The notes under the pieces: generated by a model | The model's database searches: none | What the model was told of the DNA's origin: nothing | The model's input: the letters and a program-made list of their open reading frames with translations, nothing else | Translations under genes and position numbers: made by a program | Source of the DNA: Terrimonas_A sp051954695 | GTDB lineage: Bacteria; Bacteroidota; Bacteroidia; Chitinophagales; Chitinophagaceae | DNA length: 64,000 nt | Assembly (NCBI GenBank): GCA_051954695.1 | Contig: JBQCHL010000011.1 | Span: 248,001-312,000, forward strand | Reading direction: 5' to 3' | Part shown: piece after piece, positions 28,864 to 37,032 of the stretch | Layout: each line of letters opens with the position of its first letter | How positions within the stretch are numbered: position 1 is the first letter of the stretch

Positions 28864-29784
28864 ATGGAAAGGGATTTTCGCCTTTTATTGATGTTGCTTG
28901 TTTTGTTTGGCGGTCAATCTGCATTGGCTCAGGATACCAGGCGAAACAGTTTAGACGGGATAAAACAAGTGGTTAAAGGAGCAGTGCTGAACAAGATCTC
29001 CAGCCAATTCAGTTTCACTGAAGGGCCTGCTGTAAATAAAAAAGGTGATATTTATTTCACTGATCAGCCCAACGATAAAATATGGAAGTATGATGTGAGA
29101 GGAAATTTGTCTCTTTTTATGGACAGCGCCGGCCGCTCCAACGGATTGTATTTCGACCGGCAGGGTAATCTTCTTGCCTGTGCGGATGAAAAAGGTGAAT
29201 TGTGGTCCATTTCACCGGCAGGAGAAAAAAAAGTGTTGCTGGATAATTACGGAGATAAGCAGCTTAATGGTCCTAATGATCTTTGGGTAGACCCCAAGGG
29301 AGGTATTTATTTCACAGACCCTTATTACCAGCGGGATTACTGGAAGCGGAAGCAACCTGCCCAGGATGGGATGAAAGTATATTATTTGCCCAGGGGTGCA
29401 AAGCAGGCAAGGGTAGTGGAAGATGAATTGGTAAGACCTAATGGCATTGTTGGCACGCCGGATGGAAGAACATTGTATGTTGCCGATATACAGGCAGATA
29501 AAACCTACAGGTATAGGATCGGGGAGGATGGCAAGCTGAGTGGGAAAGAATTATTTGTGCCGCAGGGCTCAGACGGCATTACACTGGATGATCAGGGCAA
29601 TCTTTATTTGACCGGCTCCGGTGTTACCATTTATAATAATGAAGGAGTGAAGATTGGTCATATTCCTGTACCCTCCAAGTGGGTCGGCAATATTTGTTTT
29701 GGAGGGAAGAAAAGGAATATGCTGTTCATTACTGCTTCTGAGTCTGTATATACTTTGAAGATGAGGGTTAGGGGAGTGGAGTAG
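28864..29784 (+). CDS. SMP-30/gluconolactonase/LRE family protein
   Basis: A 306-residue exported six-bladed beta-propeller. A signal peptide ends at SALAQ (residue 23). Family segments include FTEGPAVNKKGDIYFTDQP near the first blade, LNGPNDLWVDPKGGIYFTDPYY (metal-binding Asn/Asp) and VRPNGIVGTPDGRTLYVADI. Lactonase activity on a sugar lactone is likely from the family. It would suit the product of a sugar-oxidising GMC enzyme such as the one at 12812, though the two genes are far apart. It stops 1 bp before the stop of the convergent MFS gene. Confidence 0.87.
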   Translation: MERDFRLLLMLLVLFGGQSALAQDTRRNSLDGIKQVVKGAVLNKISSQFSFTEGPAVNKKGDIYFTDQPNDKIWKYDVRGNLSLFMDSAGRSNGLYFDRQGNLLACADEKGELWSISPAGEKKVLLDNYGDKQLNGPNDLWVDPKGGIYFTDPYYQRDYWKRKQPAQDGMKVYYLPRGAKQARVVEDELVRPNGIVGTPDGRTLYVADIQADKTYRYRIGEDGKLSGKELFVPQGSDGITLDDQGNLYLTGSGVTIYNNEGVKIGHIPVPSKWVGNICFGGKKRNMLFITASESVYTLKMRVRGVE

Positions 29785-30957
29785 CTACCGGTCTGGTTCT
29801 TTAATTCCGATCAGGAAATATAAAAGAACAGCCAGCGATATTATTGCGGTTGCTGTAAATGCAGGGACAGCCCCGAACCGGAACCACAACCAGCCTGTAA
29901 TAAAACTTGCCAGCATGGTACAAATGCTTTGAAATCCGGTGTAGGTACCTATAGCGGTGGCTGTATCTGCTTTATTGGTGATATTGCTGATCCAGGCTTT
30001 GGAGATACCTTCGGTTGCTGCAGCATATAATCCATATAGCAGGAAAAGGAAACCATAAAAATATATACTGCCATTAAAACTCATCCCGGCATATACCAAT
30101 GCAAAGAGGAGCAGCCCTGTAATAAATACTTTTTTCAATCCTATCTTATCGGCAAGTATCCCTAATGGGAATGCTGCGAGGGCAAATACCAGGTTATAAA
30201 AGATATAGACGCCGATGGTGGCGGAATCGTCAAGCCCGGCTTGCTTTACTTTAAGTAGAAGAAAAACATCTGAACTGTTGCATAAAGTGAAGATCAGTAA
30301 TCCGGCTACCAGTTTCCGGTAAGCGGCAGGACTGTGCTTCCAGTAATGCAGGAATGAGAAAAAAGAGACAGGCGCCTTATTTTCTTTTGGCTTCCGGTTT
30401 TTGTCTTTAAGATAAAAGGACAGGCAGATGGCCAGCAGGCCGGGAATAAAAGCGATAAGGAACAGTGCCTGGTATTGTCCCGGATAAAAATACAGATAGA
30501 TCAATGCGAATAGAGGGCCCAGCACTGCCCCAACAGTATCCATCGAACGGTGAAAACCAAAGACACGGCCTTTGGTGCCGGTAGTTGCTTCATCAGAAAG
30601 CAGTGCATCCCTGGCCCCGGTGCGGATGCCTTTACCTAACCGGTCAATCGTCCGGGCAAGGAATATCCAGAGCGGATATACAAAAGCAGCCATCATAGGT
30701 TTGGATAAAGCACTTAAAGTATAACCTAACTGTACAAAAGGTGCCCGCCTGCCTGTATGGTCAGACAGCTTGCCAAAATATCCTTTGCTTAGTCCTGCTG
30801 TAGCTTCAGCAATTCCTTCCAGTATGCCGATCAGCAATACAGAAAACCCGATACTCTTTAAATAAATAGGCATAATTGGATATAGCATTTCACTGGCCGT
30901 GTCCGTAAACAGGCTGATGAATGATAGTATCCATATTGTGCGCGTCAGGTAATTCAT
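29785..30957 (-). CDS. MFS transporter
   Basis: A 390-residue major facilitator with about twelve helices. The loop 2-3 signature is SKGYFGKLSDHTGRRAP near residue 57-73, and the equivalent loop 8-9 reads PLGILADKIGLKK. The segment LARTIDRLGKGIRTGARDALLSD is typical of a Bacteroidota/Proteobacteria MFS subgroup annotated only as general efflux transporters. The substrate is unknown. The upstream 171-bp gap is shared divergently with a lipoprotein gene. Confidence 0.85.
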   Translation of the reverse strand: MNYLTRTIWILSFISLFTDTASEMLYPIMPIYLKSIGFSVLLIGILEGIAEATAGLSKGYFGKLSDHTGRRAPFVQLGYTLSALSKPMMAAFVYPLWIFLARTIDRLGKGIRTGARDALLSDEATTGTKGRVFGFHRSMDTVGAVLGPLFALIYLYFYPGQYQALFLIAFIPGLLAICLSFYLKDKNRKPKENKAPVSFFSFLHYWKHSPAAYRKLVAGLLIFTLCNSSDVFLLLKVKQAGLDDSATIGVYIFYNLVFALAAFPLGILADKIGLKKVFITGLLLFALVYAGMSFNGSIYFYGFLFLLYGLYAAATEGISKAWISNITNKADTATAIGTYTGFQSICTMLASFITGWLWFRFGAVPAFTATAIISLAVLLYFLIGIKEPDR

Positions 30958-31060
30958 GCATGATAAAGTTAGTAGTTGTTGTGGCAGTTAAGTAAAATCT
31001 GTTTTGGTTTTTTCACAAGAAATGATGGGAAAAATATCCAAACGTTTAGTTGAAAAAACG

Positions 31061-31091
31061 TTGGGTTGAACAATCACGCATTCTACTTTTA
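31061..31091 (+). promoter_or_regulatory. Predicted Bacteroidota promoter for the lipoprotein gene
   Basis: TTG at 31061-31063, 20-bp spacer, then TACTTTTA at 31084-31091 (seven of eight matches to TAnnTTTG). The layout and variant -7 box are the same as upstream of the giant PKD gene. The predicted leader is about 31 nt before the ATG at 31129. Confidence 0.5.
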
Positions 31092-31128
31092 CTCCTCTTT
31101 TATTAACTAACTCAATAAACCGAACTAT

Positions 31129-32625
31129 ATGAGAATTCTAAATTCCCTAACCCTCTGTATGTATCCTTGCTCTTTGTTAATTATGATGGCCCTTTCAAAC
31201 TGTAAAAAAGAAGATCAGCAGTTTGAGACCAGATCTGAACAACCAGTTATAGATATTGGATTAAGCCGCTTCTTTACAGATCACCTTCCTGTAGAACCAT
31301 TGGCCCGAACTATCCGGGAATTTGTTATCAGAGAAGACCAGCGGTATCATTTTGCAGAAGAATACTCCAGGAAGATCGGTATCCCCAGATGGGATAAGGT
31401 AATTAGTGTTTATGACAGGAAGAAAGCTGGTATAAGCTATGGAAATGGTTCTTATGATTCGACTATTTCGTATATCCCTTTTGTAAAGGATTCGCAATCT
31501 CAGGTTAATGCCTGTTTGATCATTAAGACCATGAATAATGATACGAGCTTTAGAGTACTGTATCAAAATGAATATGATGATTTTGGTTTGGATAAAGCAA
31601 GAAATATCTTTCATCTATTTGCTTTAATGGAGAACCGTGTATCCGGGACGGAAAAGTTCTCCATTACAGATGAGCGATTGCTTACTGATGCTGAAAGGGC
31701 AGAAATAATTAATGCTGGCCTGAGTGAGGATGATATCACCGTAACATATACACTAAAAAGAAATGCCGGTACTCAAAATACCAGCAAAGCCTTCGCAATA
31801 GAGCAATGCTATCTTATCACTTATTGTATACAATACGGACTAAAGCCTTTCAAAGCAGGACTGTTGAATCAACATCTCTCCGTTAATAATACAGATGAGC
31901 CATGTATTTCATGGGGCTCATACACAGAGTGCTGGACTGAATGGATTGATATTCCCGACGGCTGGGGCTATGTTCCTGGTAGTGATATAGAACCGGACAA
32001 TGGAGGAGATGGAAGTGGCGGCACCGGTTCAAACTGGCCTTCACCGGTTGACCCTACCCCCTGCAAATCAGGAAGGCCTGCCAGTTCTTGCGAATGGAGT
32101 GGATGGGAACCTTTGACACCAGACCAGGTATTGGCTTTTGAAGATATGCTGGCTCCGGATGATAGCTTTGAATATAATGTACTTATCAACCCTTCCTTTC
32201 AAACCTTTAATTCACTGTATGAATTCCAGGTATATAAAGATGCTATCGGCAACCTGAACAATACTCATTATGATCTTTCCATACCAACAATAATTCTCAA
32301 TCAACAGGAAAAGATCAAAAGAGGAAGATATAACCTGAATTTCGTTGGAGGCGTTGATGTAGACGTTACATTGGAAAAAATTGATGGGTTTTGGAAGATA
32401 AAGGAAGTAGAATCTGATACCTGGGGTTTTACTCCCATGACATCCTGGCATCAGACTGCAACCAGGAAAAGCCTTACCGGAAATGAAATAACCCTGGATG
32501 TTTTTGGTAAACTACATTACAATGTTATCATTGATGGTATAGGGACTATCTATAAACAGGATTTTAAATTCAGGCTGAAATTCAATAATGCTACCGGTGA
32601 ACTTATCTCTATAAGCAGATTTTAA
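31129..32625 (+). CDS. Predicted lipoprotein of unknown function with variable-type C-terminal domain
   Basis: A 498-residue protein not recognised as a known family. It has an N-terminal hydrophobic leader with a lipobox-like LSNC (Cys25), followed by KKEDQ. Residues about 40-230 form a soluble N-terminal region ending in a Cys-containing stretch (QCYLITYCIQYG; later TDEPCISWGSYTECW). A Gly/Ser/Pro linker at about 290-310 (GGDGSGGTGSNWPSPVDP) leads to a separate C-terminal domain (about 325-498). An adhesin, enzyme or toxin-like tip is possible but not supported. A 34-residue membrane peptide gene follows after 10 bp. Confidence 0.75.
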   Translation: MRILNSLTLCMYPCSLLIMMALSNCKKEDQQFETRSEQPVIDIGLSRFFTDHLPVEPLARTIREFVIREDQRYHFAEEYSRKIGIPRWDKVISVYDRKKAGISYGNGSYDSTISYIPFVKDSQSQVNACLIIKTMNNDTSFRVLYQNEYDDFGLDKARNIFHLFALMENRVSGTEKFSITDERLLTDAERAEIINAGLSEDDITVTYTLKRNAGTQNTSKAFAIEQCYLITYCIQYGLKPFKAGLLNQHLSVNNTDEPCISWGSYTECWTEWIDIPDGWGYVPGSDIEPDNGGDGSGGTGSNWPSPVDPTPCKSGRPASSCEWSGWEPLTPDQVLAFEDMLAPDDSFEYNVLINPSFQTFNSLYEFQVYKDAIGNLNNTHYDLSIPTIILNQQEKIKRGRYNLNFVGGVDVDVTLEKIDGFWKIKEVESDTWGFTPMTSWHQTATRKSLTGNEITLDVFGKLHYNVIIDGIGTIYKQDFKFRLKFNNATGELISISRF

Positions 32626-32635
32626 ACCTTTATAT

Positions 32636-32740
32636 ATGGAACTATATACAATTGATTTGAAAGTAGTACTCTGGACAGTATTATGGCTTGCGGTAATAAT
32701 ATTTGCAGGAATACGGATTTATAGGATTTTCAGGAAATAA
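32636..32740 (+). CDS. 34-residue predicted membrane peptide
   Basis: A short frame starting 10 bp after the lipoprotein stop: MELYTIDLKVVLW, then a hydrophobic helix (VLWLAVIIFAGI) and a basic tail (RIYRIFRK). This is a typical small single-pass protein with N-out/C-in charge bias. It precedes a terminator hairpin at 32789-32826 and is therefore inside the same transcript. Its function is unknown. It could act with the lipoprotein, but its short length leaves real doubt that it is translated. Confidence 0.45.
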   Translation: MELYTIDLKVVLWTVLWLAVIIFAGIRIYRIFRK

Positions 32741-32788
32741 GGAAGAAGTAGTTACAAAGCTCTGTTGAACCCGATCCAACAAAACGAT

Positions 32789-32826
32789 AAGTACAAGACG
32801 GTAAGGATATCCGCCTTGTACTTTTT
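32789..32826 (+). terminator. Intrinsic terminator
   Basis: Stem 32789-32801 with 32811-32823 (AAGTACAAG/CTTGTACTT plus CGG/CCG, one A-C mismatch), 9-nt loop, followed by a short T run. It lies after the lipoprotein and 34-residue peptide genes and before a convergent minus-strand gene. Confidence 0.65.
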
Positions 32827-32860
32827 AAGTGTTGATTTAAGTACTGGTCTCAGTAATGCT

Positions 32861-33238
32861 TTAATAAAAGAATTGCTCTGACACGATCAGGCCATTTCTC
32901 ACTTCATACAGCATGATCTGGTTAACTTGTATCCTTCCAATTTCCCGTATCGTCATATCCTTTTTCCTTGTTACGGCAAAATGACTGCTGCTAACGATCG
33001 GTTCAGATGTCTGGGCGCTGTGAAGTGCTTCTACCTTTTTTACCCAGTTCTCTCCTTTTTCACGAACAGCGCTTTTCCCTTCAGCATTTGGCAGGTATTT
33101 TGAATTTGGCGGTTCTATGCTTTTTACATTATCTGCAAAAAGCTCGTCCTGGATCTCAAACCACTTTTCCTGTTGGGCAAGTTCATTGAACCGGTCAGCT
33201 ACTTGCTGCGTCGTCAATACCAATGTATTTGTCGCCAT
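32861..33238 (-). CDS. SnoaL/NTF2-like protein
   Basis: A 125-residue protein with the length and pattern of the SnoaL-like NTF2 fold: an N-terminal helix with VADRFNELAQQEKWFEIQDELFADNVKSIEP, then beta strands ending in YEVRNGLIVSEQFFY. Family members may be small isomerases or ligand-binding proteins; no catalytic residues can be assigned. It lies 10 bp downstream of the SRPBCC gene on the same strand and is probably co-transcribed with it. Confidence 0.78.
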   Translation of the reverse strand: MATNTLVLTTQQVADRFNELAQQEKWFEIQDELFADNVKSIEPPNSKYLPNAEGKSAVREKGENWVKKVEALHSAQTSEPIVSSSHFAVTRKKDMTIREIGRIQVNQIMLYEVRNGLIVSEQFFY

Positions 33239-33248
33239 AATAGTTTTT

Positions 33249-33719
33249 TTATTGATGTTTACTTATTTCCTCATTGAGGATATTGGGTCGCCCTTTGCCT
33301 GTATTGATCAGGCTTAACAAGCTGTGTTCCACAAACTGGGCCCATCCATCGGAGCAATCGCGGAAACATTCAATTTTGGGATGTAAACCCAGATGGGTGA
33401 AAACTACCTGTGTCTTATTATCCTGCCTGGATATTTCAAAGCTGATCCTGGTACCGGTCCATTCCTCTTTGTCTTTAAGAAAATTCAGGCGGCTTTCTGT
33501 AACAAGCCAAACCACTTTTTTCCCGGGGATCACTTCTACCAGTTTTTGTTTGGAATAGTGAACGTCTTCGAAGAAGTATACTTCAAATTCGTCACCCGGT
33601 TTTTGAGAATTGCCTTTAAGGTCTTCACACCACCATCCGCGGACATTATTGATGGCATTGAATACTTCTTCGGGAGATTTGCTTGTTTGTAAACTAATAG
33701 TGAAATATTGATTTTCCAT
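33249..33719 (-). CDS. SRPBCC (AHSA1-like) domain protein
   Basis: A 156-residue START/SRPBCC-fold protein. The pattern SPEEVFNAINNVRGWW near residue 16, then VWLVTESRLNFL and GTRISFEI, is typical of AHSA1-type proteins that bind hydrophobic ligands. It heads a two-gene unit with the SnoaL-like gene. A perfect minus-strand -7 box TAAATTTG lies at 33754-33761, giving a leader of about 28 nt. It is divergent from the GlxA-like regulator gene. Confidence 0.82.
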   Translation of the reverse strand: MENQYFTISLQTSKSPEEVFNAINNVRGWWCEDLKGNSQKPGDEFEVYFFEDVHYSKQKLVEVIPGKKVVWLVTESRLNFLKDKEEWTGTRISFEISRQDNKTQVVFTHLGLHPKIECFRDCSDGWAQFVEHSLLSLINTGKGRPNILNEEISKHQ

Positions 33720-33753
33720 AACTCTTTTTTTATTGATGAATGTATTTCCACCA

Positions 33754-33761
33754 CAAATTTA
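33754..33761 (-). promoter_or_regulatory. Predicted -7 box for the SRPBCC gene
   Basis: The minus strand reads TAAATTTG, a perfect TAnnTTTG. No good -33 element was found. It is about 50 bp from the divergent promoter at 33810-33840, so the two may be co-regulated. Confidence 0.45.
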
Positions 33762-33809
33762 TTGTCAGAATATATCCGGAAAGGGGTGTTAAATAGACTT
33801 TGTAGTGGG

Positions 33810-33840
33810 TTGATTTGGACATGCTATCTATTTATCTTTG
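33810..33840 (+). promoter_or_regulatory. Promoter of the GlxA-like regulator gene, full -33/-7 match
   Basis: TTG at 33810-33812, exactly 20 bp of spacer, then TATCTTTG at 33833-33840 (perfect TAnnTTTG). A start site near 33847 follows. This places the in-frame upstream codon at 33815 inside the promoter and supports the ATG at 33854 as the true start. Confidence 0.65.
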
Positions 33841-33853
33841 CAAAAAGAATCCG

Positions 33854-34834
33854 ATGAAACATCTTACTATAATAGTCCCGGAAGGTCAAAATAACCTGAG
33901 CAGTATAGTAGGGGCTTATAAAATATTTACCAGGGCCAATGAGTACTGGGTGAAAACCGGCCGCAAGGAATTGTTTAAGATCCAACTTGCGGGGATTTCC
34001 AAAAAAGTGGATTTCTATGATGGCCTGTTTTCCGTAAAGCCACATATTAATATCTCTGCTATTACCAAAACCCATCTCATCATTATTCCATCATTAAATC
34101 ATAATTATAATAAAGCGCTGAAAGGAAACGGGTTGATCGTTGACTGGATTGAAAAGCAATATAAGAACGGTGCTGAAGTAGCGAGTATCTGCACCGGAGC
34201 TTTTTTGTTGGCATCATCAGGATTACTGAATGGTAAAACCTGTTCTACACATTGGGCGGCTGCGGATAATTTCAGAAATATGTTTCCGCAAGTTGATTTG
34301 CAAACCGATAAGCTGATCACTGATGAAAGCGGAATTTATACCAATGGTGGTGCTTATTCCTTCCTGAACCTGATCATTTATCTTATCGAAAAATATTACG
34401 ATAGACAAACAGCTATTTTCTGTTCCAAAGTATTCCAGATTGAGATAGACAGGCAAAGCCAATCATCCTTTACTATTTTCACCGGTCAGAAATTACATAG
34501 TGATGAAATGATTAAGAGCGCCCAGGCTTTTATTGAAAAGAACCTGCATGAAAAAATATCCGTTGAACAGTTATCGTCCAGGTTTGCCATTGGCAGGCGA
34601 AACTTCGACAGGAGATTTATCAAAGCGACCGGGAACACCCCAGTTGAATATTTACAAAGGGCAAAAATTGAATCGGCCAAAAAGGCCTTTGAAACCACTC
34701 GCAAAACAGTAAATGAAATTATGTACGAGGTCGGCTATGCGGACGTGAAAGCTTTCCGGGAGGTGTTCAGGAAGATCACGGGAATGTCGCCATTGGAGTA
34801 TAGAAGCAAATACAATAAGGAAGCAGTGGTTTAG
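33854..34834 (+). CDS. GlxA-type transcriptional regulator (DJ-1/PfpI domain plus AraC HTH)
   Basis: A 326-residue regulator. The N-terminal DJ-1/PfpI-like domain (about 1-190) includes the nucleophile-elbow-like SICTGAFLLA with Cys113 and the following STHWA. The C-terminal AraC/XylS DNA-binding domain (about 220-326) has two helix-turn-helix units, with the signature ending RKITGMSPLEYR. Such proteins sense small metabolites or redox state and act on neighbouring genes. The start is set by the promoter at 33810-33840. Likely targets are the divergent SRPBCC/SnoaL genes or the SDR gene downstream; this is inference. Confidence 0.87.
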   Translation: MKHLTIIVPEGQNNLSSIVGAYKIFTRANEYWVKTGRKELFKIQLAGISKKVDFYDGLFSVKPHINISAITKTHLIIIPSLNHNYNKALKGNGLIVDWIEKQYKNGAEVASICTGAFLLASSGLLNGKTCSTHWAAADNFRNMFPQVDLQTDKLITDESGIYTNGGAYSFLNLIIYLIEKYYDRQTAIFCSKVFQIEIDRQSQSSFTIFTGQKLHSDEMIKSAQAFIEKNLHEKISVEQLSSRFAIGRRNFDRRFIKATGNTPVEYLQRAKIESAKKAFETTRKTVNEIMYEVGYADVKAFREVFRKITGMSPLEYRSKYNKEAVV

Positions 34835-34921
34835 GGGCGCCCAAACGCCAACGCTATGTAATAAAGCTCTCGCATATGCTACCGCTTTTGTAACTTGAGA
34901 CTGATTGAACATTATTTTAGA

Positions 34922-35299
34922 ATGACTGCACCTCAAAGCACCATATTGCGCAAAAAAGAAATAGCCGGCAGGTATTTCAGTTTGCTCGATGACCACCTTG
35001 CTGATCTTATCAGTGGCAAAGCAACTGAAATGCTGGAATTAAAGGATATTGCTCAGAAACTGTTTGTATCCCACAAATACCTTATCGAGATCATCAAAGA
35101 AGATTATGGTCATCACCCCTGCCATTTTTATATACAAAAGATACTGGATCAGGCTAATGCTTTGCTTGCCGGGACCGATCTTGCCGTAAGCGAAATCGCT
35201 CTTAAACTGACTTATGATCCTTCCAATTTCGGCAAGTTTTATAAGAAATATATGGGAATAACTCCGGGCCAGTACAGGGAAAAGTATTCATCCCGGTAA
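34922..35299 (+). CDS. AraC-type HTH-only regulator
   Basis: A 125-residue protein consisting almost entirely of an AraC DNA-binding domain: LKDIAQKLFVSHKYLIEIIKE, then SEIALKLTYDPSNFGKFYKKYMGITPGQYR. The frame is open nine codons upstream from a TTG; the ATG at 34922 was chosen. No sensing domain is present beyond about 25 N-terminal residues. It lies between the GlxA-like regulator and an SDR gene in the same direction and may control the latter. Confidence 0.8.
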   Translation: MTAPQSTILRKKEIAGRYFSLLDDHLADLISGKATEMLELKDIAQKLFVSHKYLIEIIKEDYGHHPCHFYIQKILDQANALLAGTDLAVSEIALKLTYDPSNFGKFYKKYMGITPGQYREKYSSR

Positions 35300-35377
35300 A
35301 AAACCGAAAAGTTCACCATGATATCCCGCCATAAGCGGCTCAACTTTACTTCATCATTGAACATTAAAAAAGATCTT

Positions 35378-36133
35378 ATGTCAAGAAATGATTTAAAGGG
35401 TAAAGTGGTTCTTATTGCCGGAGGAGCTAAAAACCTGGGCGGATTGATAAGCCGTAATCTGGCAGCGAAAGGCGCAAAACTGGCTATTCATTACAACAGT
35501 GATAAAACAAAAGCAGAAGCTGAAAAAACACTTGCTGATATAAAAGCCGGCGGAGGCGAAGCAATATTGTTGCAGGGCGACCTTACCAAAGTAGACAATG
35601 TGCAGAAACTCTTTGCAGATGCAAAGGCTAAATTGGGAGGTATCGATATTGCCATCAACACAGTGGGTATGGTGCTTAAAAAACCTTTTGTAGATACAAC
35701 AGAGGCGGAATATGATACTATGATGGCGATAAATGCCAAGCAGGCTTATTTCTTTATACAGGAGGCAGGCAGGCGGTTAAACGATAATGGGAAGATATGC
35801 ACGATCGTGACTTCACTCCTGGCCGCTTTTACCGGATATTATTCCACTTATGCGGGAGCCAAAGCCCCGGTTGAACATTTTACAAGGGCTGCATCGAAAG
35901 AATTTGGCGAAAGAGGAATATCTGTCACTGCTGTGGCTCCCGGCCCTATGGATACTCCGTTCTTTTATCCTGCAGAAACCAATGATTCCGTGGCTTATCA
36001 CAAATCGGCTTCTGCGCTCGGCGGGCTTACAAGAATCGAAGACATTGCACCACTTGTAGAATTCCTGGTTACAGATGGATGGTGGATTACCGGTCAAACC
36101 ATTTTTGCAAACGGTGGGTATACCACCCGATAA
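35378..36133 (+). CDS. SDR family oxidoreductase
   Basis: A 251-residue classical short-chain dehydrogenase. The cofactor motif is GGAKNLGG near residue 13, with a basic/His-containing NADP-type region (AIHYNSDKTKAEAE). The catalytic Ser lies in VTSLLAAFTG and the YxxxK pair in YAGAK. It ends with GQTIFANGGYTTR, typical of FabG-like enzymes. An upstream start at 35318 is in frame, but the ATG at 35378 matches family length. It is preceded by two AraC-type regulator genes. Confidence 0.87.
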   Translation: MSRNDLKGKVVLIAGGAKNLGGLISRNLAAKGAKLAIHYNSDKTKAEAEKTLADIKAGGGEAILLQGDLTKVDNVQKLFADAKAKLGGIDIAINTVGMVLKKPFVDTTEAEYDTMMAINAKQAYFFIQEAGRRLNDNGKICTIVTSLLAAFTGYYSTYAGAKAPVEHFTRAASKEFGERGISVTAVAPGPMDTPFFYPAETNDSVAYHKSASALGGLTRIEDIAPLVEFLVTDGWWITGQTIFANGGYTTR

Positions 36134-36150
36134 GCCTTATCCTTAGAAAA

Positions 36151-36184
36151 GAATTCCAATGCTCTGTTCAGAGCATTGGAATTC
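36151..36184 (+). terminator. Hairpin, probable terminator
   Basis: A near-perfect palindrome: 36151-36166 pairs with 36169-36184 (GAATTCCAATGCTCTG/CAGAGCATTGGAATTC), 18 bp after the SDR stop. It lacks a strong T tract, so it could instead be an RNA-stabilising or regulatory hairpin. Confidence 0.55.
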
Positions 36185-36261
36185 TTATTATGAAACCTGG
36201 CTTTTATCAGAATGTACCATTCCGAAAATCTGGTTATATTTAGTTAAGCAAAACAAACCTG

Positions 36262-36609
36262 ATGCTGATCAAAATATTAAGCGGAGCACTTATGCTCGTG
36301 GCTGTCTTAATGGGCCTGAAGCAGGGATATGCCATGGTTGCAGCCAAACCGGAAATGGTGACCATGTTTGACAAATGGCATTTCAATAAAACAGGTTTGC
36401 TGATCCTTGGTCTTATCACCATGCTTAGTGCCTTACTGATCCTGCATCCTAAAACATTTCTCTCGGGCAACTTCCTGATGGCTGCCAGCATCCTGCTGAT
36501 CATCTGTTTCCATCTGCAGGATAAAGATCTGAAGGGCGTACTGATTGAAATACCCTTTTTACTGATCAACCTCGTGCTTCTTTACCTGCATCATCCCTTA
36601 AAAAGCTAA
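36262..36609 (+). CDS. Small four-helix membrane protein
   Basis: A 115-residue hydrophobic protein with four predicted membrane helices (about 5-25, 45-62, 67-86 and 92-110). Charged residues lie mainly in loops (FDKWHFNK; QDKDLK). Size and layout resemble DoxX-like proteins, but no signature settles it. It is convergent with the NTF2-like gene at 36631. Confidence 0.7.
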   Translation: MLIKILSGALMLVAVLMGLKQGYAMVAAKPEMVTMFDKWHFNKTGLLILGLITMLSALLILHPKTFLSGNFLMAASILLIICFHLQDKDLKGVLIEIPFLLINLVLLYLHHPLKS

Positions 36610-36630
36610 AGCAGGGAATGAGTACATTTT

Positions 36631-37011
36631 TTATGCAACGAGGTTCGCCTCTGCTCCGAATGCATGATCTATCAGCACTTTCCAGGTACCGTCTGGCTGA
36701 CGCTTCAGCAATTCAATGCCTTTGGCGCTTACTTTAGTTTCGCCATTGTCTTTAATGCTCCATTCAGATCTGCCGACCGCTACATCATCGCTTTGCAGGC
36801 AATAAACAGTCTTTATTTCCATTGTTCCTTTGATGGCAAGAATGGCTTTTACAGCAGCTTCAAATTTTTCCCTGCCTGAAACAGGATTGTGGGGCTCAGC
36901 TACAATAACCCCATTCACATCATACATTTTTAATACTGTATTTAAGTCGCCGGTATTATAAGCGGCTGCCAGTGCAGTATGTGCATCCTGGGCTTTTGTT
37001 GGAAGGTTCAT
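36631..37011 (-). CDS. SgcJ/DUF4440-like NTF2-fold protein
   Basis: A 126-residue protein of the NTF2-like superfamily: an N-terminal helix pair (AHTALAAAYNTGDLNTVLKMYDVNGVIVAEP), then VSGREKFEAAVKAIL and a C-terminal strand ending WKVLIDHAFGA. This matches proteins annotated as SgcJ/EcaC-family or DUF4440. It starts 21 bp after the PEP mutase-like gene on the same strand and probably shares its promoter at 37827. Function unknown. Confidence 0.8.
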   Translation of the reverse strand: MNLPTKAQDAHTALAAAYNTGDLNTVLKMYDVNGVIVAEPHNPVSGREKFEAAVKAILAIKGTMEIKTVYCLQSDDVAVGRSEWSIKDNGETKVSAKGIELLKRQPDGTWKVLIDHAFGAEANLVA

Positions 37012-37032
37012 AAGTGTTGTTTTATAAATTGA

